Part shown: piece by piece, positions 44,892 through 54,470 of the stretch
Numbering within the stretch: the first letter of the stretch is position 1
Layout of the letters: every line of letters starts with the position of its first letter
Assembly (NCBI GenBank): GCA_025352325.1
Contig: JANXTR010000023.1
Span: 62,001 to 126,000 of the forward strand
DNA length: 64,000 nucleotides
DNA from: Microbacteriaceae bacterium
GTDB lineage: Bacteria > Actinomycetota > Actinomycetes > Actinomycetales > Microbacteriaceae
Direction: 5' to 3'
Made by a program: the position numbers and the translations under genes
Notes under the pieces: generated by a model
What the model was told of the DNA's origin: nothing
Seen by the model: the letters and a program-made list of their open reading frames with translations, nothing else
Database searches by the model: none

Positions 44892-47800
44892 TCAGCCTCG
44901 CGGAGACGGAGCGCGTGCCGGGTCGAGCCGTCGGCCGATCGAGATCCCGACACCCAGCAGCAGCAGCAGCAGCATCAGCATCAGCCCGGGGAACAGCGGG
45001 GTGCCGGTCATCGGCAGGGGCAGGGAGGTCAGCCCGATCGACACGGACGCCGTGCCGCCGATCGCGAGCGTCACCAGCTGGGAGGAGCCAGTGGTCACGC
45101 GGAATCCGGCCGGCACCGTCGAGGCGTCGAGCGTGACCGTGTAGGAGCCAGCCGGGAGCTTCGTCTGCGACCAGGCACCCATCGAGTCCGTAACCACCGG
45201 CACCGTCACGGGGCCGTTCGGGCCAGCCCACACCACGTTCACGGTGATCCCCGAGAAGCCGGTCTCGCCGGCATCCTGGTGACCGTCGCCGTTCGCGTCG
45301 TGGTAGACGATGCCGCTCAGCGTCGCGCTGCCGACGACCCCGAAGTCCACATCGAGGATGTGATCGGTCGCCGAGAGCGTGAGCACGGAGCTGGGTGCCG
45401 TGGTGGCGTCGCGGTTGCTGCCGGGGAGATAGCCACCGGGGAGCGCGGTTGGATCGTAGGACACCTGCACGGCTCCCACCGGGAGACCGCCGACCAAGTA
45501 TTTGCCGGAGGCGTCGGTGGTGACGAGCGTGATGACGTCGTCGACCGTGTTGAGAATGCCATCCGCACCGGCCTGACGCACCGTCACCTTGATGCCGCCG
45601 AGGCCGGGCTCGCCGGCATCCTGAACTCCGTTGCCGTTGACGTCGATGTAGACGGTGTCGCCGACGCTCGGGCCACCGAGGTAGCCGAAGTCCTGGTCGA
45701 GCTTGCTCTGCTGCGCGGCAAGCGTCACGTCGGCCTCGTCGGCGGTGCCGCCGTCCGGGTCGGCCGTGACCGTCAGGCCCGCAGGCAGGTTTGTCAGGGT
45801 GATCCGGAAGGCGCCCGCCGGCAGGTGCTCGAAGAGATACGCACCCGTGGAGTTGGTGGTCGTCGTCCAGCTGTGATCGTCGGCCGTGCCGAGCAGACCG
45901 TCACGCCCGGCCCAGACCAGCGTGACCGCGACGTTCGGGATGCCCGGCTCGAAGCTGGGTGAGCCGTTCGGGCGATCGACCACTCCGTCGCCGTTGCGGT
46001 CAAGCCAGACGGTGTCACCGAGGGTGCCGTCGCCGACGTGGCCGAAGTCCTGGTCGAGGTTCACGGTCGCGCCCGTCAGCGTCACCGTGGCGGTGCCGTC
46101 AGGGGCACCTGTGTCGGGGTCGACGCTCGAGACCAACCCGGCCGGTATGCCCGCGCCCACGGTCACCCGGTAGACCCCGTTGGGCAGGCTCGGGAATCCG
46201 TAGTGGCCGGAGGCGTCGGTGGTGGTCGTCTGGATGAGGTCATCCGAGCCGCCCGAGACCCCGTCTGGCCCGAACCAGGTGGCCGTCATGATCACGCCGG
46301 GAAGCCCGGGATCGCTCCCGTCCTGCGTGCCGTTGGCGTCCAGATCCCACCACACGGTGTCGCCGAGCTGGTTGCCGCCGCGGTAGCCGAAGTCCTGCGC
46401 AAGGTTGCTCGCGCCGCCGGCCAGGGCGAGGATCGCGGTGGAGTCGCCCCCGCCGTCCGGGTCGCCGGTGTTCGCGGCCTGGCCGACGATCCCGCCGACC
46501 ACGGTGACGCGGAAGGTGCCTGCGGGCAAGTTGCCGACGCTCCAGGTGCCGTCGGACGCGGTCGTGACGTTCCACAGCTCGTCATCGGCGGAGCCGAGCA
46601 CGCCGTCGACACCGGCCCAGCGGAGTTGAACCGCCTGGTTCGGGATGCCCGGCTCGCCAGTATCCTGGGTCCCGTTGCCGTTCGTGTCGAGGAAGACGGT
46701 GTCACCGATCGTGCCCGAGCCGCGGACGCCGAAGTCGGCGGTCTGGTGGCTGGTGCTCGTGTTCAGGGTGACGACATCGACGCCGTCGAGCACGCCGTCC
46801 TCCTCAGACACATACTGCATGCCGGCCGGGAGGGTAGCGGTCGAGACCGTGACCGTCCACGGCCCGGCGGTCAGACCGGGGAACTCGTAGTAGCCGGAGG
46901 CGTCGGTGATGGCGGTGATGGTGACGTCATCGATGGTGCCTGCCGTGGCATCCGAACCGTTCGAATGCGCCGTGACGGTCACCCCCGAGATCCCGGACTC
47001 GCCGGTGCCGCCAGAGCCTGCGTCGACCACGCCGTTCGCGTTGCGGTCGTGCCAGACGGTGTCGCCGATCGACGCGTCGCCGCGGTAGCCGAAGTCGGCG
47101 TCGGTTCGCACTTGGCCCGATGCCAGCGAGACCGCCGTGGTCGAGTCGCGCCCGCCATCGAGGTCGTACGTCGCCGTGCTGTCGGACGCCAGCGTCGTCG
47201 TGTCGACCGTGACCGTGAAGCTGCCCGCCGGGAGCGAGCCAAAGCCGTAGCTGCCGTCCGCCGCGGTCGTCGTGGTGAGGGTGAGGTCGTCGCCGCCGCC
47301 GAGCACGCCGTCCGCACCGAACCAGATCAACGTGACCTTCACGCCGCCCAGGCCGGGCTCGCCGGACTGCCGGACGCCGTCGCCGTTTTGATCGAGCCAG
47401 ACGACGTCGCCGATCGCGCCGGTGCCGCGGTAGCCGAAGTCCTGCGCGAGATTCGAGTTCGCGAGGGCGAAAAGGCTCTGGTTCGGGGTGCCGATGCCGT
47501 CGGAGTCGAACGTCGGCGCGAAGCCAGTCGCGATGCCACTGACGACCTGGGCGCGGTAGTTGCCGTTGGGCAGGTTGGTCACACTCCAGTGGCCTGCCGA
47601 GTCGGTCGTGACTGTCTCGACCGTGTCATCGCCGCCGCCGAGCACGCCGTCGGCACCGAAGTAGGTCACCTTCACGCCGACGTCCGGAATGCCTGGTTCG
47701 CCGGCATCCTGCACGCCGTTGCCGTTGCGGTCCCACCACACGGTGTCGCCGATCACGGTGGTGACGTGATACCCGAAGTCCGCGGACGTCACGGTCGTGT

Positions 47801-48920
47801 TGTTCGGCACGGCGAAGACGGCGGTCGAGTCGTGGTTGCCGTCGGCGTCGTACGAGTTGAGCGCGTTCGGGATGCCGCTCACCACGGTCACCCGGTAGCT
47901 TCCGGCCAGCAGGTTGCCGACCGAATACCCGCCGGCGGTCGAGGTGGTCGTCGCGAAGGTGCCATCGTCGGCGGTGCCTTGGATGCCATCCGGGCCGAAC
48001 CAGACGACGGTCGCCTGAGCGCCGGAGACGCCGGGTTCGGTGGCGAGGTCACGCACGCCGTCGCCGTTGCGGTCGAGCCAGACCAGGTCGCCGATCGCGG
48101 AGGTACCCGCGTAGCCGAAGTCCTCCGTCGTGCGGTTCTGGCCCGCGGTGAGCGTGGTCGTGTGGGTACCGTCGAGCACGCCGTCGGGGTCGGAGACCAC
48201 GGCGTAGCCGATGGGCAGGCCGGTCACGGCGACCGAATACGGTCCGGCCGGAAGCTTGGCGACCGTGTAGCCGCCGGTAGCGTTGGTGGTAGTCGTGTAC
48301 GTGATGTTGTCGGCGGAGGTCGCGAGCGAGCCATCCGGTCCGCCCCAGACCACGGTCACGGTGGCATCGGATAGGCCAGGCTCCCCGGCGTTGCGCACGC
48401 CGTCCTTGTTGCGGTCGAACCAGACCAGATCCCCGATCGAGCCGGTGCCGGTGTAGCCGAAGTCCACGTCGCGCTTCACGCCGTTCTCGGCGAGTGCGCC
48501 CTGCCATACGCCGTTCGGCGCGACTGTGCCGTTGTCGAGGTCATAGCTCGGGGCCATTCCGGCGGGGATACCGGCGCCGACCGCGACGCGGAACTTCCCG
48601 CCCGGCAGGTGGGAGACCAGCCACGCCCCCGCGGAGTCGGTCGTCGTGGTGACGGTCTCGTCGTCGGCGGTTCCGAAGGTGTTGTCAGCACCCGCGAACA
48701 GCACGGTGATGCCCACGTTCGCGAGGCCGGGCTCGCCGGCATCCTGTATGCCATCGCCGTTCACGTCGAACCAGATCCGGTCGCCGATCGATGCCAGATC
48801 GAGCTCGACATTCACGGTGTCGGGGATGACGTCGGTGTACGTCGTGTAGTTGACGCCGAAGACCTGATCGGCGGCCGCGACGCCGAGGTACGAGGCGACG
48901 GATGCCGTGTTGTTGATCTC
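44892..48920 (-). CDS. SdrD-type B-repeat adhesin, C-terminal part (separated by frameshift)
   Basis: About 1,343 residues made of eleven B repeats of roughly 110-120 residues, each opening with a form of IGDxVWxDxNGDG, an EF-hand-like calcium site (for example DVNGDGIQDAGEPG), and ending in DFGY. The last is followed by LPMTG, a hydrophobic stretch (LMLMLLLLLLGVGISIG) and a basic tail RRLDPARAP, a sortase anchoring signal. There is no proper start: coding sense begins with EINNTASVASYLGVAAADQV, the continuation of the upstream frame after one surplus T at 48921. So it is the second part of one protein of about 2,280 residues. Confidence 0.85.
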   Translation of the reverse strand, partial: EINNTASVASYLGVAAADQVFGVNYTTYTDVIPDTVNVELDLASIGDRIWFDVNGDGIQDAGEPGLANVGITVLFAGADNTFGTADDETVTTTTDSAGAWLVSHLPGGKFRVAVGAGIPAGMAPSYDLDNGTVAPNGVWQGALAENGVKRDVDFGYTGTGSIGDLVWFDRNKDGVRNAGEPGLSDATVTVVWGGPDGSLATSADNITYTTTTNATGGYTVAKLPAGPYSVAVTGLPIGYAVVSDPDGVLDGTHTTTLTAGQNRTTEDFGYAGTSAIGDLVWLDRNGDGVRDLATEPGVSGAQATVVWFGPDGIQGTADDGTFATTTSTAGGYSVGNLLAGSYRVTVVSGIPNALNSYDADGNHDSTAVFAVPNNTTVTSADFGYHVTTVIGDTVWWDRNGNGVQDAGEPGIPDVGVKVTYFGADGVLGGGDDTVETVTTDSAGHWSVTNLPNGNYRAQVVSGIATGFAPTFDSDGIGTPNQSLFALANSNLAQDFGYRGTGAIGDVVWLDQNGDGVRQSGEPGLGGVKVTLIWFGADGVLGGGDDLTLTTTTAADGSYGFGSLPAGSFTVTVDTTTLASDSTATYDLDGGRDSTTAVSLASGQVRTDADFGYRGDASIGDTVWHDRNANGVVDAGSGGTGESGISGVTVTAHSNGSDATAGTIDDVTITAITDASGYYEFPGLTAGPWTVTVSTATLPAGMQYVSEEDGVLDGVDVVTLNTSTSHQTADFGVRGSGTIGDTVFLDTNGNGTQDTGEPGIPNQAVQLRWAGVDGVLGSADDELWNVTTASDGTWSVGNLPAGTFRVTVVGGIVGQAANTGDPDGGGDSTAILALAGGASNLAQDFGYRGGNQLGDTVWWDLDANGTQDGSDPGLPGVIMTATWFGPDGVSGGSDDLIQTTTTDASGHYGFPSLPNGVYRVTVGAGIPAGLVSSVDPDTGAPDGTATVTLTGATVNLDQDFGHVGDGTLGDTVWLDRNGDGVVDRPNGSPSFEPGIPNVAVTLVWAGRDGLLGTADDHSWTTTTNSTGAYLFEHLPAGAFRITLTNLPAGLTVTADPDGGTADEADVTLAAQQSKLDQDFGYLGGPSVGDTVYIDVNGNGVQDAGEPGLGGIKVTVRQAGADGILNTVDDVITLVTTDASGKYLVGGLPVGAVQVSYDPTALPGGYLPGSNRDATTAPSSVLTLSATDHILDVDFGVVGSATLSGIVYHDANGDGHQDAGETGFSGITVNVVWAGPNGPVTVPVVTDSMGAWSQTKLPAGSYTVTLDASTVPAGFRVTTGSSQLVTLAIGGTASVSIGLTSLPLPMTGTPLFPGLMLMLLLLLLGVGISIGRRLDPARAPSPRG

Positions 48921-51729
48921 AGTAGCTGGTCGCCGGTGAGGTGGTGAGCGGCGCGGTGATGTTCTGGCCACTGACTGTGGCGTTCTGCGCGGGGCCGCCG
49001 TTGATGCTGAAGGTCGGGGTGCCCTGAATCGCCAGGGTCGCGGCGATCGCGTCCGTGATCGTGGGCGAGGCGTACATGGTGGTGCCCTGCGGGATCGTCG
49101 TGGTGACGGAATATGTCGCGGTCTCGCCGATCGTGGCCTGGTTCGCCGCGTTGTTACCGGCCTCGGTCACACCGGTGGCGAGGGTCTTGACGACGGCGGG
49201 CAGGGAGACATCCGCCTCTGCCGTCGCGTTGGCCGAGGCCGCAGGCACGTTCGCCGACGACTCGAGGGTGGGGTCGATGTTGTTCTTGGGAACGTAGCCG
49301 AAAATGCCACCGGAGTTCGTCGCGCCGTCGTACTTGCGTACGCCGACTGTGTTGATGTAGAGATCGCCCGGCGCCGAGCCGGCCGGGGTGGTGCCCGCGT
49401 AGCTCACGGAGGCGGTCCCCGGCACGGACGGTGTCGCAGACGATGCGGCCACGACGCTCGGGATCGTCCAGTCGATGGCTCCCGCCGAGCACGTGCCGCC
49501 ACCAAGATCGGTGACACTTGCGCAGTCCCAGCCAGCGGGGAGCAGGTCGCGCACGGAGACGTTGTCTGCCCGCTGCTTGCCCGCGTTGCTGACGGTCACC
49601 GTGTAGCCCATCGAGTCGCCAGCCTGCACGTTCTTTTGCGCGGTCGGCGTGATCGTGACGCCGTTGATCGAGGTGATCTTCTTGTCGATCACCAGCGCCG
49701 GCTCGTTCCAGACGATGTCGGCGAGGTCGCGCAACTGGAAGGTGGTGTTGTCAGTGTTGCGGTAACGCAGCTTGAAGAGGTTCGAGGTGATGTCGGAGGC
49801 GACGACCGCGAGGGGGTCGGCGATCGTGGTCGTTACTATCACCTGGAACGTCGAACCCTCGCCAATGAACGGACCGCCGTCCACCCACTTCAATACGCCC
49901 GCGGAGGGCTGAGTGAACGTGAGACCGCTGACGTCGCTGGCCGCGGTCGGAACGGCGCTGACGAAGCCCATCCCGGCGGGCAGGTAGTCGGTCATCGTCG
50001 TGCCCAGGGTGCGGACAAGAGCCGGGTAGCTGACGGTGAGCCGGTAGCAGACGGTGTCGCCGGGGTGGAAGTCACCTGCAGTGGTGTCGTTCCAGGTGAG
50101 CGCGTTCGTGCATCCTCCGCTGAGGTCGGCGGGGGATGCGACCTCCTTCTTCATGTCGACGCCCGGTGCGGTCTGGGTGGCATGAGAGTCGTCGATCACG
50201 TTCTCGAGTTGGGGTGTGCCCGTCGAGTCGATGACCTGGGCGGCCGCGGCGAGGTGCACGGTGTTGTCCCAGCTGTCGTTCGACGAGACGGCGGCGCCGC
50301 TGGCGCGGTAGGCGGCCCGTGTCGTCGTCTGGTAGCTGATCGTCGTGTCGGAGTTGACCGCCGTGAATCCGGGCAACAGCCAGCTCGCGGTGAGCGTACC
50401 GTTGGGATTCGTCACCGGGGCGCCGATCATCGCGGGCGTTGCGCTGCCGGCGAGGTAGTCGAGCCCGTCCGGGATGGTGTCGGTGACGGTGATCCCCGCC
50501 GTCGAGCTGGTGTATTCCGACGACTGGATATCGAGGCTCCAGGTGCTCGTCTGGCCGTCGTGGATCGTATTCTTGTCGACCGTCTTGTGAATGAGGACGT
50601 CCTCGGCGGTGACGGCGGTCTTCGCCTGGACCGTCACGTCCGCGGCGTCGTAGAAGCCGGTGACGCCGACGTAGTTGACGAGGGACTCCTCGTCGGTCGT
50701 CGTCGCGCCTGTGTTGTTGTCGAGGTTGCCGACCGCGCTCACACCCGGAGCGACGACGTTCTCGTGCATCGGGATCGCCGCCGCGTAGCTCAGCGTGAGC
50801 ACCCCCTTGACAGGAAGCGTTCCGAGACCGGTCCAGGCGACCTCGGTGTAGACGCCCGAGGTCAACGGACCTGCCCCGTCGGGGTCGACCGTCTTCGTCT
50901 CGGCCGTGAAGCCGGCGTTGCAGTTCGGGACCGCGGCAATCGTCGGGATGCGCCCGGACCCCGGGTACTCCTCCGTTCCTGTCGCGCTGGTGTCACCCGC
51001 CGTGCAGCCCAGGAACTCGAGCCCCGCGGCCAGAAAATCACTGACGCGGAGGCTGTTCGTCGGCTTCACGGCGTTGTTCGTGACGGTTATCGTGTAGGTC
51101 GTGATGTGGTCGTGCACGCCGCGCAGGAGTTCGCCCTCGACGCTCGGCTCCGACTTCGTCACCAGGAAGGGGACGAGGGTGGTGGCGCTGGTCGCCTCCC
51201 CGCTGCCGGTGAAGCCGCTGGCGACCCCGGTCGCCGACACCTTGGGGACCGTGGTGGCTTCGGTGTTGACGTAGGCGTCGGCGGTGCCGCCGATGGTCTG
51301 AGGCACGTCGAAGAAGGCGGGGTCGTAGTGCAGTTGGTAGCTCAGCGCATAGCTGACGTTGTCGAGCAGGTCGGCCACGTTGGGCCACACCAGCTCGGTG
51401 CTCCCGTCCGGCAGGGCGATCGTCTGGCTCGGGACGATCGCGCCCGAACCGAACGAGGTGTGCGGCGGGATGATGTCGGTGAAAGTCAGGTTGAAGGCGT
51501 CCTGGTCAGGGGTGCTGTTCTGGTGGGCCGTGAGCGTGACGGGCACGTCCACGCCGTAGAGCGAACTTGCGGCGACCGCGCGCGTCAGCTGGACATCCGG
51601 GGTCCCGGCAGCGGCAGCCGTCGGGACCACGCCCGAGACGATGGGGACCACGAGGGCGGCGGCTACGAGGCTGATGACAACTGCGATCGATCCGAGAGCG
51701 CGAGGGGTCGCGCCATGTTGCGTCGGCAT
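48919..51729 (-). CDS. Surface adhesin, N-terminal part (DUF11-like, frameshifted at 3' end)
   Basis: 936 residues: a signal peptide to about residue 42 (SIAVVISLVAAALVVPIVSG, AAAAG), then several immunoglobulin-like modules of the DUF11/isopeptide type (VTITPTAQKNVQAGDSMGYT, VTVSNAGKQRADNVSVRDLL). These contain Lys-Asn/Asp pairs usual for self-cross-linked stalks. It ends abruptly in TTSPATSY at TGA 48919. Skipping the T at 48921 continues smoothly into the next frame. CAGGAG stands 11 nt before ATG 51729. The whole is a cell-wall-bound adhesin or coat protein. Either the strain lost it, or the extra base is a sequencing error. Confidence 0.85.
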   Translation of the reverse strand: MPTQHGATPRALGSIAVVISLVAAALVVPIVSGVVPTAAAAGTPDVQLTRAVAASSLYGVDVPVTLTAHQNSTPDQDAFNLTFTDIIPPHTSFGSGAIVPSQTIALPDGSTELVWPNVADLLDNVSYALSYQLHYDPAFFDVPQTIGGTADAYVNTEATTVPKVSATGVASGFTGSGEATSATTLVPFLVTKSEPSVEGELLRGVHDHITTYTITVTNNAVKPTNSLRVSDFLAAGLEFLGCTAGDTSATGTEEYPGSGRIPTIAAVPNCNAGFTAETKTVDPDGAGPLTSGVYTEVAWTGLGTLPVKGVLTLSYAAAIPMHENVVAPGVSAVGNLDNNTGATTTDEESLVNYVGVTGFYDAADVTVQAKTAVTAEDVLIHKTVDKNTIHDGQTSTWSLDIQSSEYTSSTAGITVTDTIPDGLDYLAGSATPAMIGAPVTNPNGTLTASWLLPGFTAVNSDTTISYQTTTRAAYRASGAAVSSNDSWDNTVHLAAAAQVIDSTGTPQLENVIDDSHATQTAPGVDMKKEVASPADLSGGCTNALTWNDTTAGDFHPGDTVCYRLTVSYPALVRTLGTTMTDYLPAGMGFVSAVPTAASDVSGLTFTQPSAGVLKWVDGGPFIGEGSTFQVIVTTTIADPLAVVASDITSNLFKLRYRNTDNTTFQLRDLADIVWNEPALVIDKKITSINGVTITPTAQKNVQAGDSMGYTVTVSNAGKQRADNVSVRDLLPAGWDCASVTDLGGGTCSAGAIDWTIPSVVAASSATPSVPGTASVSYAGTTPAGSAPGDLYINTVGVRKYDGATNSGGIFGYVPKNNIDPTLESSANVPAASANATAEADVSLPAVVKTLATGVTEAGNNAANQATIGETATYSVTTTIPQGTTMYASPTITDAIAATLAIQGTPTFSINGGPAQNATVSGQNITAPLTTSPATSY

Positions 51730-51896
51730 GCTGGAAATTCTCCTGGACGGGTGCCGACGATTTAATTGCTTCGAGAAAGCAAGCCAGCGTGATGGAAGCG
51801 AGAAAAGGGCATCGGTTGACGCAGTTGTCTCTCAATCCCCACTCCGAGTACTAGATGAGTTCGTCCCCGGTCTGCCTCACCGATCGCGTGATCCGG

Positions 51897-51909
51897 TAAC
51901 GTCCAGCCA
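51897..51909 (+). promoter_or_regulatory. Leaderless -10 box of the UMF1-type transporter
   Basis: TAACGT (51897-51902), 6 nt before ATG 51909. Confidence 0.55.
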
Positions 51910-53267
51910 TGACCGATCAGTACGGACCGGGCCTCGTCGGAACGCCGCCACTCGTGGCCGGCCTCGAGCTGCAGGCGGATCGGGTGATTCCACGTCGCCA
52001 GGTCATCGCCTGGGCGTCGTGGGACTGGGGGTCCGCCGCCTTCAATGCGGTCGTCACCACCTTCGTCTTCACGGTCTACCTGACGAGCACGAAGGGATTC
52101 GGCGGCACGGCGCACGTCACTACCGCCTTGTTCATCGCACTGACGATCTCGGGCGTCCTGGTTGCGGCGATCGCACCCGTGACCGGCCAGAAGGCGGACG
52201 GCTCAGGCCGACGGAAGTTCTGGCTAGGGATAGAAACCGCCGTAGTCGTCGCCTGTGTCGCGGCTCTCTACTTTGTTGAACCGAAGCCAGAGTTTCTCCT
52301 TCTCGGTCTAGCGCTCCTCGCGATCGGCACTCTCTTCTACGAAATCGCGGCCGTCAATTACAACGCGATGCTCGTACAGGTGTCGACACCGAAGAACATC
52401 GGCCGAGTGAGTGGACTCGGCTGGGCATCGGGATACTTCGGGGGCATCGTGCTGCTCTTGATCCTGTACTTCGGTTTCATCCATCCGGACGTTGGGCTGT
52501 TCGGAGTGACAAGTGCCAATGGGCAATCGGTACGGGTTTCTATGCTGATCGCTGCGCTGTGGTTTGCCGTCTTCGCACTACCCGTGCTTCTTGCCGTCCC
52601 GGAGTACGAAGCCCCTGCTTCGGTGCAACGCGAGCGTGTCAACTTCTTCCAGGGCTATGTGGTTCTCGCACACGACATCCGATCGTTATGGAAGGAGAGC
52701 CGCCACACTGTCTACTTCCTGCTGGCGAGCGCGGTGTTCCGCGACGGCCTGACCGGCGTCTTCACATTCGGTGGAGTTCTGGCCGCCGGAACTTTCGGAT
52801 TCTCGGCAGGAGAGGTGATCATCTTCGCGATCGCGGCGAACGTCGTAGCCGGGCTTTCCACGGTCCTCGTCGGCACACTCGACGACCGCATCGGCCCCAA
52901 GCCGGTGATCATCGCCGCTCTCGTCGGTCTGGTCATCAGCGGATCAGCGGTCTTCATCTTGCACGCAGGCGGACAGACGATCTTCTGGGTGTTCGGCCTG
53001 ATGCTGTGCCTCTTCGTCGGGCCTGCGCAGTCTGCGAGCCGGACCTTCCTCACCCGGATCGTTCCGGCCGGACGCGAAGGAGAGGTCTTCGGGCTCTACG
53101 CGACCACAGGGCGGGCCGCGACCTTCCTCGCTCCTGCGGCCATCAGCATCTTCACCGCGATCACCGGCCAGCAGTACTGGGGCATCATCGGGATCATGAT
53201 CGTGCTCCTCATCGGGCTCGCGTTGATCATCCCGGTGAAGGCGCCGCCGCGGGCGGTGAAGGGGTAG
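51909..53267 (+). CDS. MFS transporter, UMF1/Atg22-like family
   Basis: A 452-residue permease with about 12 membrane segments. VIAWASWDWGSAAFNAVVTT near residue 30 is the distinctive N-terminal segment of the UMF1 family, and GFGGTAHVTTALFIALTISG follows. GRVSGLGWASGYFGGIVLLL near 160 is its most conserved stretch. DDRIGPKPVIIAAL near 325 is the second MFS loop. Substrates of bacterial members are not well known (amino acids or sugars are proposed). It stands alone, with adhesin and carotenoid genes on either side. Confidence 0.85.
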   Translation: MTDQYGPGLVGTPPLVAGLELQADRVIPRRQVIAWASWDWGSAAFNAVVTTFVFTVYLTSTKGFGGTAHVTTALFIALTISGVLVAAIAPVTGQKADGSGRRKFWLGIETAVVVACVAALYFVEPKPEFLLLGLALLAIGTLFYEIAAVNYNAMLVQVSTPKNIGRVSGLGWASGYFGGIVLLLILYFGFIHPDVGLFGVTSANGQSVRVSMLIAALWFAVFALPVLLAVPEYEAPASVQRERVNFFQGYVVLAHDIRSLWKESRHTVYFLLASAVFRDGLTGVFTFGGVLAAGTFGFSAGEVIIFAIAANVVAGLSTVLVGTLDDRIGPKPVIIAALVGLVISGSAVFILHAGGQTIFWVFGLMLCLFVGPAQSASRTFLTRIVPAGREGEVFGLYATTGRAATFLAPAAISIFTAITGQQYWGIIGIMIVLLIGLALIIPVKAPPRAVKG

Positions 53268-53268
53268 A

Positions 53269-54144
53269 TCAGCCGCGCAGCAGCGTCGAGGCGATCAGCA
53301 GCATCGTGACCAGGAATCCGGTGACGAAGTTCAGCCACAGGAAGCGACGCCATCCCCGATTGGCGGATGCGGCATCCGCCTCGGTGACGGACCACCAGGG
53401 CACCACGTTCGCGGCGTACGGCAGCGCGAGCAGGGCCGCCAGCGGACCCGGCCAGCTGGTGAAAAGCAGCAGCACGCCAGCGAGCAGGTAAAGCACGAGC
53501 GAGATCCGCACGGTCGCGCGTGCACCGATGACCGTCGCCACCGAACCGATGCCGCCCTCCCGGTCGGCCTGGATGTCCTGCACCGCGCCGAACGCATGCG
53601 ATGCCGCGCCCCAGAGGAAGTAGGCGATCAGCAGCGCAATCAGCGGCCAGCTCGGCGTCACCGTCGGCGACACGACCGCGGCGAGCGCCAGACCGACGAC
53701 GGCGGGGCTGACGAAGTGCGTGCTCGAGGTGAGCGAATCGAGGAAGGGCCGCTCCTTGAAGCGCAGCCCCTTCACCGAGTACGCCGCCACCGCAAACAGG
53801 CTGATCAGCAGGATTAGGTCGCTGAACCAGCTGCCCACGACCACCAGGTAGACCACGAACGGGATCGGCAGCAGGATGCTCACCCACAGCGTCGCCCGGT
53901 GGTACTCGGGCGGCAGCAGCGCGCCCTCCACGCCGCCCTTGCGCGGGTTGTGCAGGTCGGATTCGTAGTCGAACACGTCGTTGATCCCGTACATCGCGAG
54001 GTTGTACGGGATCAGGAAGAAGACCGTGCCGACGATCAGGGTGGCATCGATCCTGCCGGTCCCGACGAGGTACGCGGCGGCGAACGGGAACGCCGTGTTG
54101 ACCCAGCTCAGCGGCCGGCTGGTGAGGAACAGGTAGCGGATCAC
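53269..54144 (-). CDS. crtEb: Lycopene elongase (UbiA-family prenyltransferase)
   Basis: A 291-residue integral membrane prenyltransferase with seven to nine helices. The first Asp-rich motif is NDVFDYESD near residue 55 and the second DIQADREGG near 190. Position next to crtYf/crtYe identifies it as the enzyme that adds DMAPP units to lycopene to make flavuxanthin, the route to C50 decaprenoxanthin- or sarcinaxanthin-like pigments. GTG at 54144 overlaps the crtYf stop by 4 nt. Confidence 0.9.
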   Translation of the reverse strand: MIRYLFLTSRPLSWVNTAFPFAAAYLVGTGRIDATLIVGTVFFLIPYNLAMYGINDVFDYESDLHNPRKGGVEGALLPPEYHRATLWVSILLPIPFVVYLVVVGSWFSDLILLISLFAVAAYSVKGLRFKERPFLDSLTSSTHFVSPAVVGLALAAVVSPTVTPSWPLIALLIAYFLWGAASHAFGAVQDIQADREGGIGSVATVIGARATVRISLVLYLLAGVLLLFTSWPGPLAALLALPYAANVVPWWSVTEADAASANRGWRRFLWLNFVTGFLVTMLLIASTLLRG

Positions 54145-54470
54145 GGGGTCGCCCTCGAGTCACGCGAGCGGGGGGTCTGCGGTCGACCGAGCAGGGTCCA
54201 CAGGCAGGGCAACAGGACGACGGCCGCGATCACGTAGCTGAAGTCCTCGAGGGGGGCGAACCCGAGGAGCGCGCCGCTGATCCGGGTCGGGTCGTAGGCC
54301 ACGATGCGGGTGCCGACCAGGATGTTGTCGAAGACCGCGGTGAGGACGACGAGCGGGATCGCGGTGAGACCGACGATCCGCCAGCGCGGTGCGCGGTGAA
54401 CGAACGCCGCCGCGACGGCGACCAGGAGCACGACCGCGAGGAAGGCGGCGTTGAGCAGAAGGTAGGTCAT
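54141..54470 (-). CDS. crtYf: C50 carotenoid/lycopene cyclase subunit
   Basis: A 109-residue membrane protein with three helices and the lycopene-cyclase-domain pattern TAIPLVVLTAVFDNILVGTR and FAPLEDFSYVIAAV, including the Pro-Leu-Glu-Asp motif. It forms a heterodimer with the crtYe product to cyclise C50 ends. It is coupled to both neighbours by 4-nt overlaps. Whether the ring is epsilon, beta or gamma cannot be read from the sequence. Confidence 0.88.
   Translation of the reverse strand: MTYLLLNAAFLAVVLLVAVAAAFVHRAPRWRIVGLTAIPLVVLTAVFDNILVGTRIVAYDPTRISGALLGFAPLEDFSYVIAAVVLLPCLWTLLGRPQTPRSRDSRATP

Noticed and set aside
46038-48374. 778-codon open frame antisense to the adhesin repeats, itself repetitive
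   Set aside because: The repeats only mirror the B repeats of the sense gene.
48919-48924. prfB-like programmed +1 frameshift in the adhesin
   Set aside because: There is a stop codon at the shift point but no slippery codon or upstream Shine-Dalgarno-like stimulator; mutation or sequencing error is simpler.
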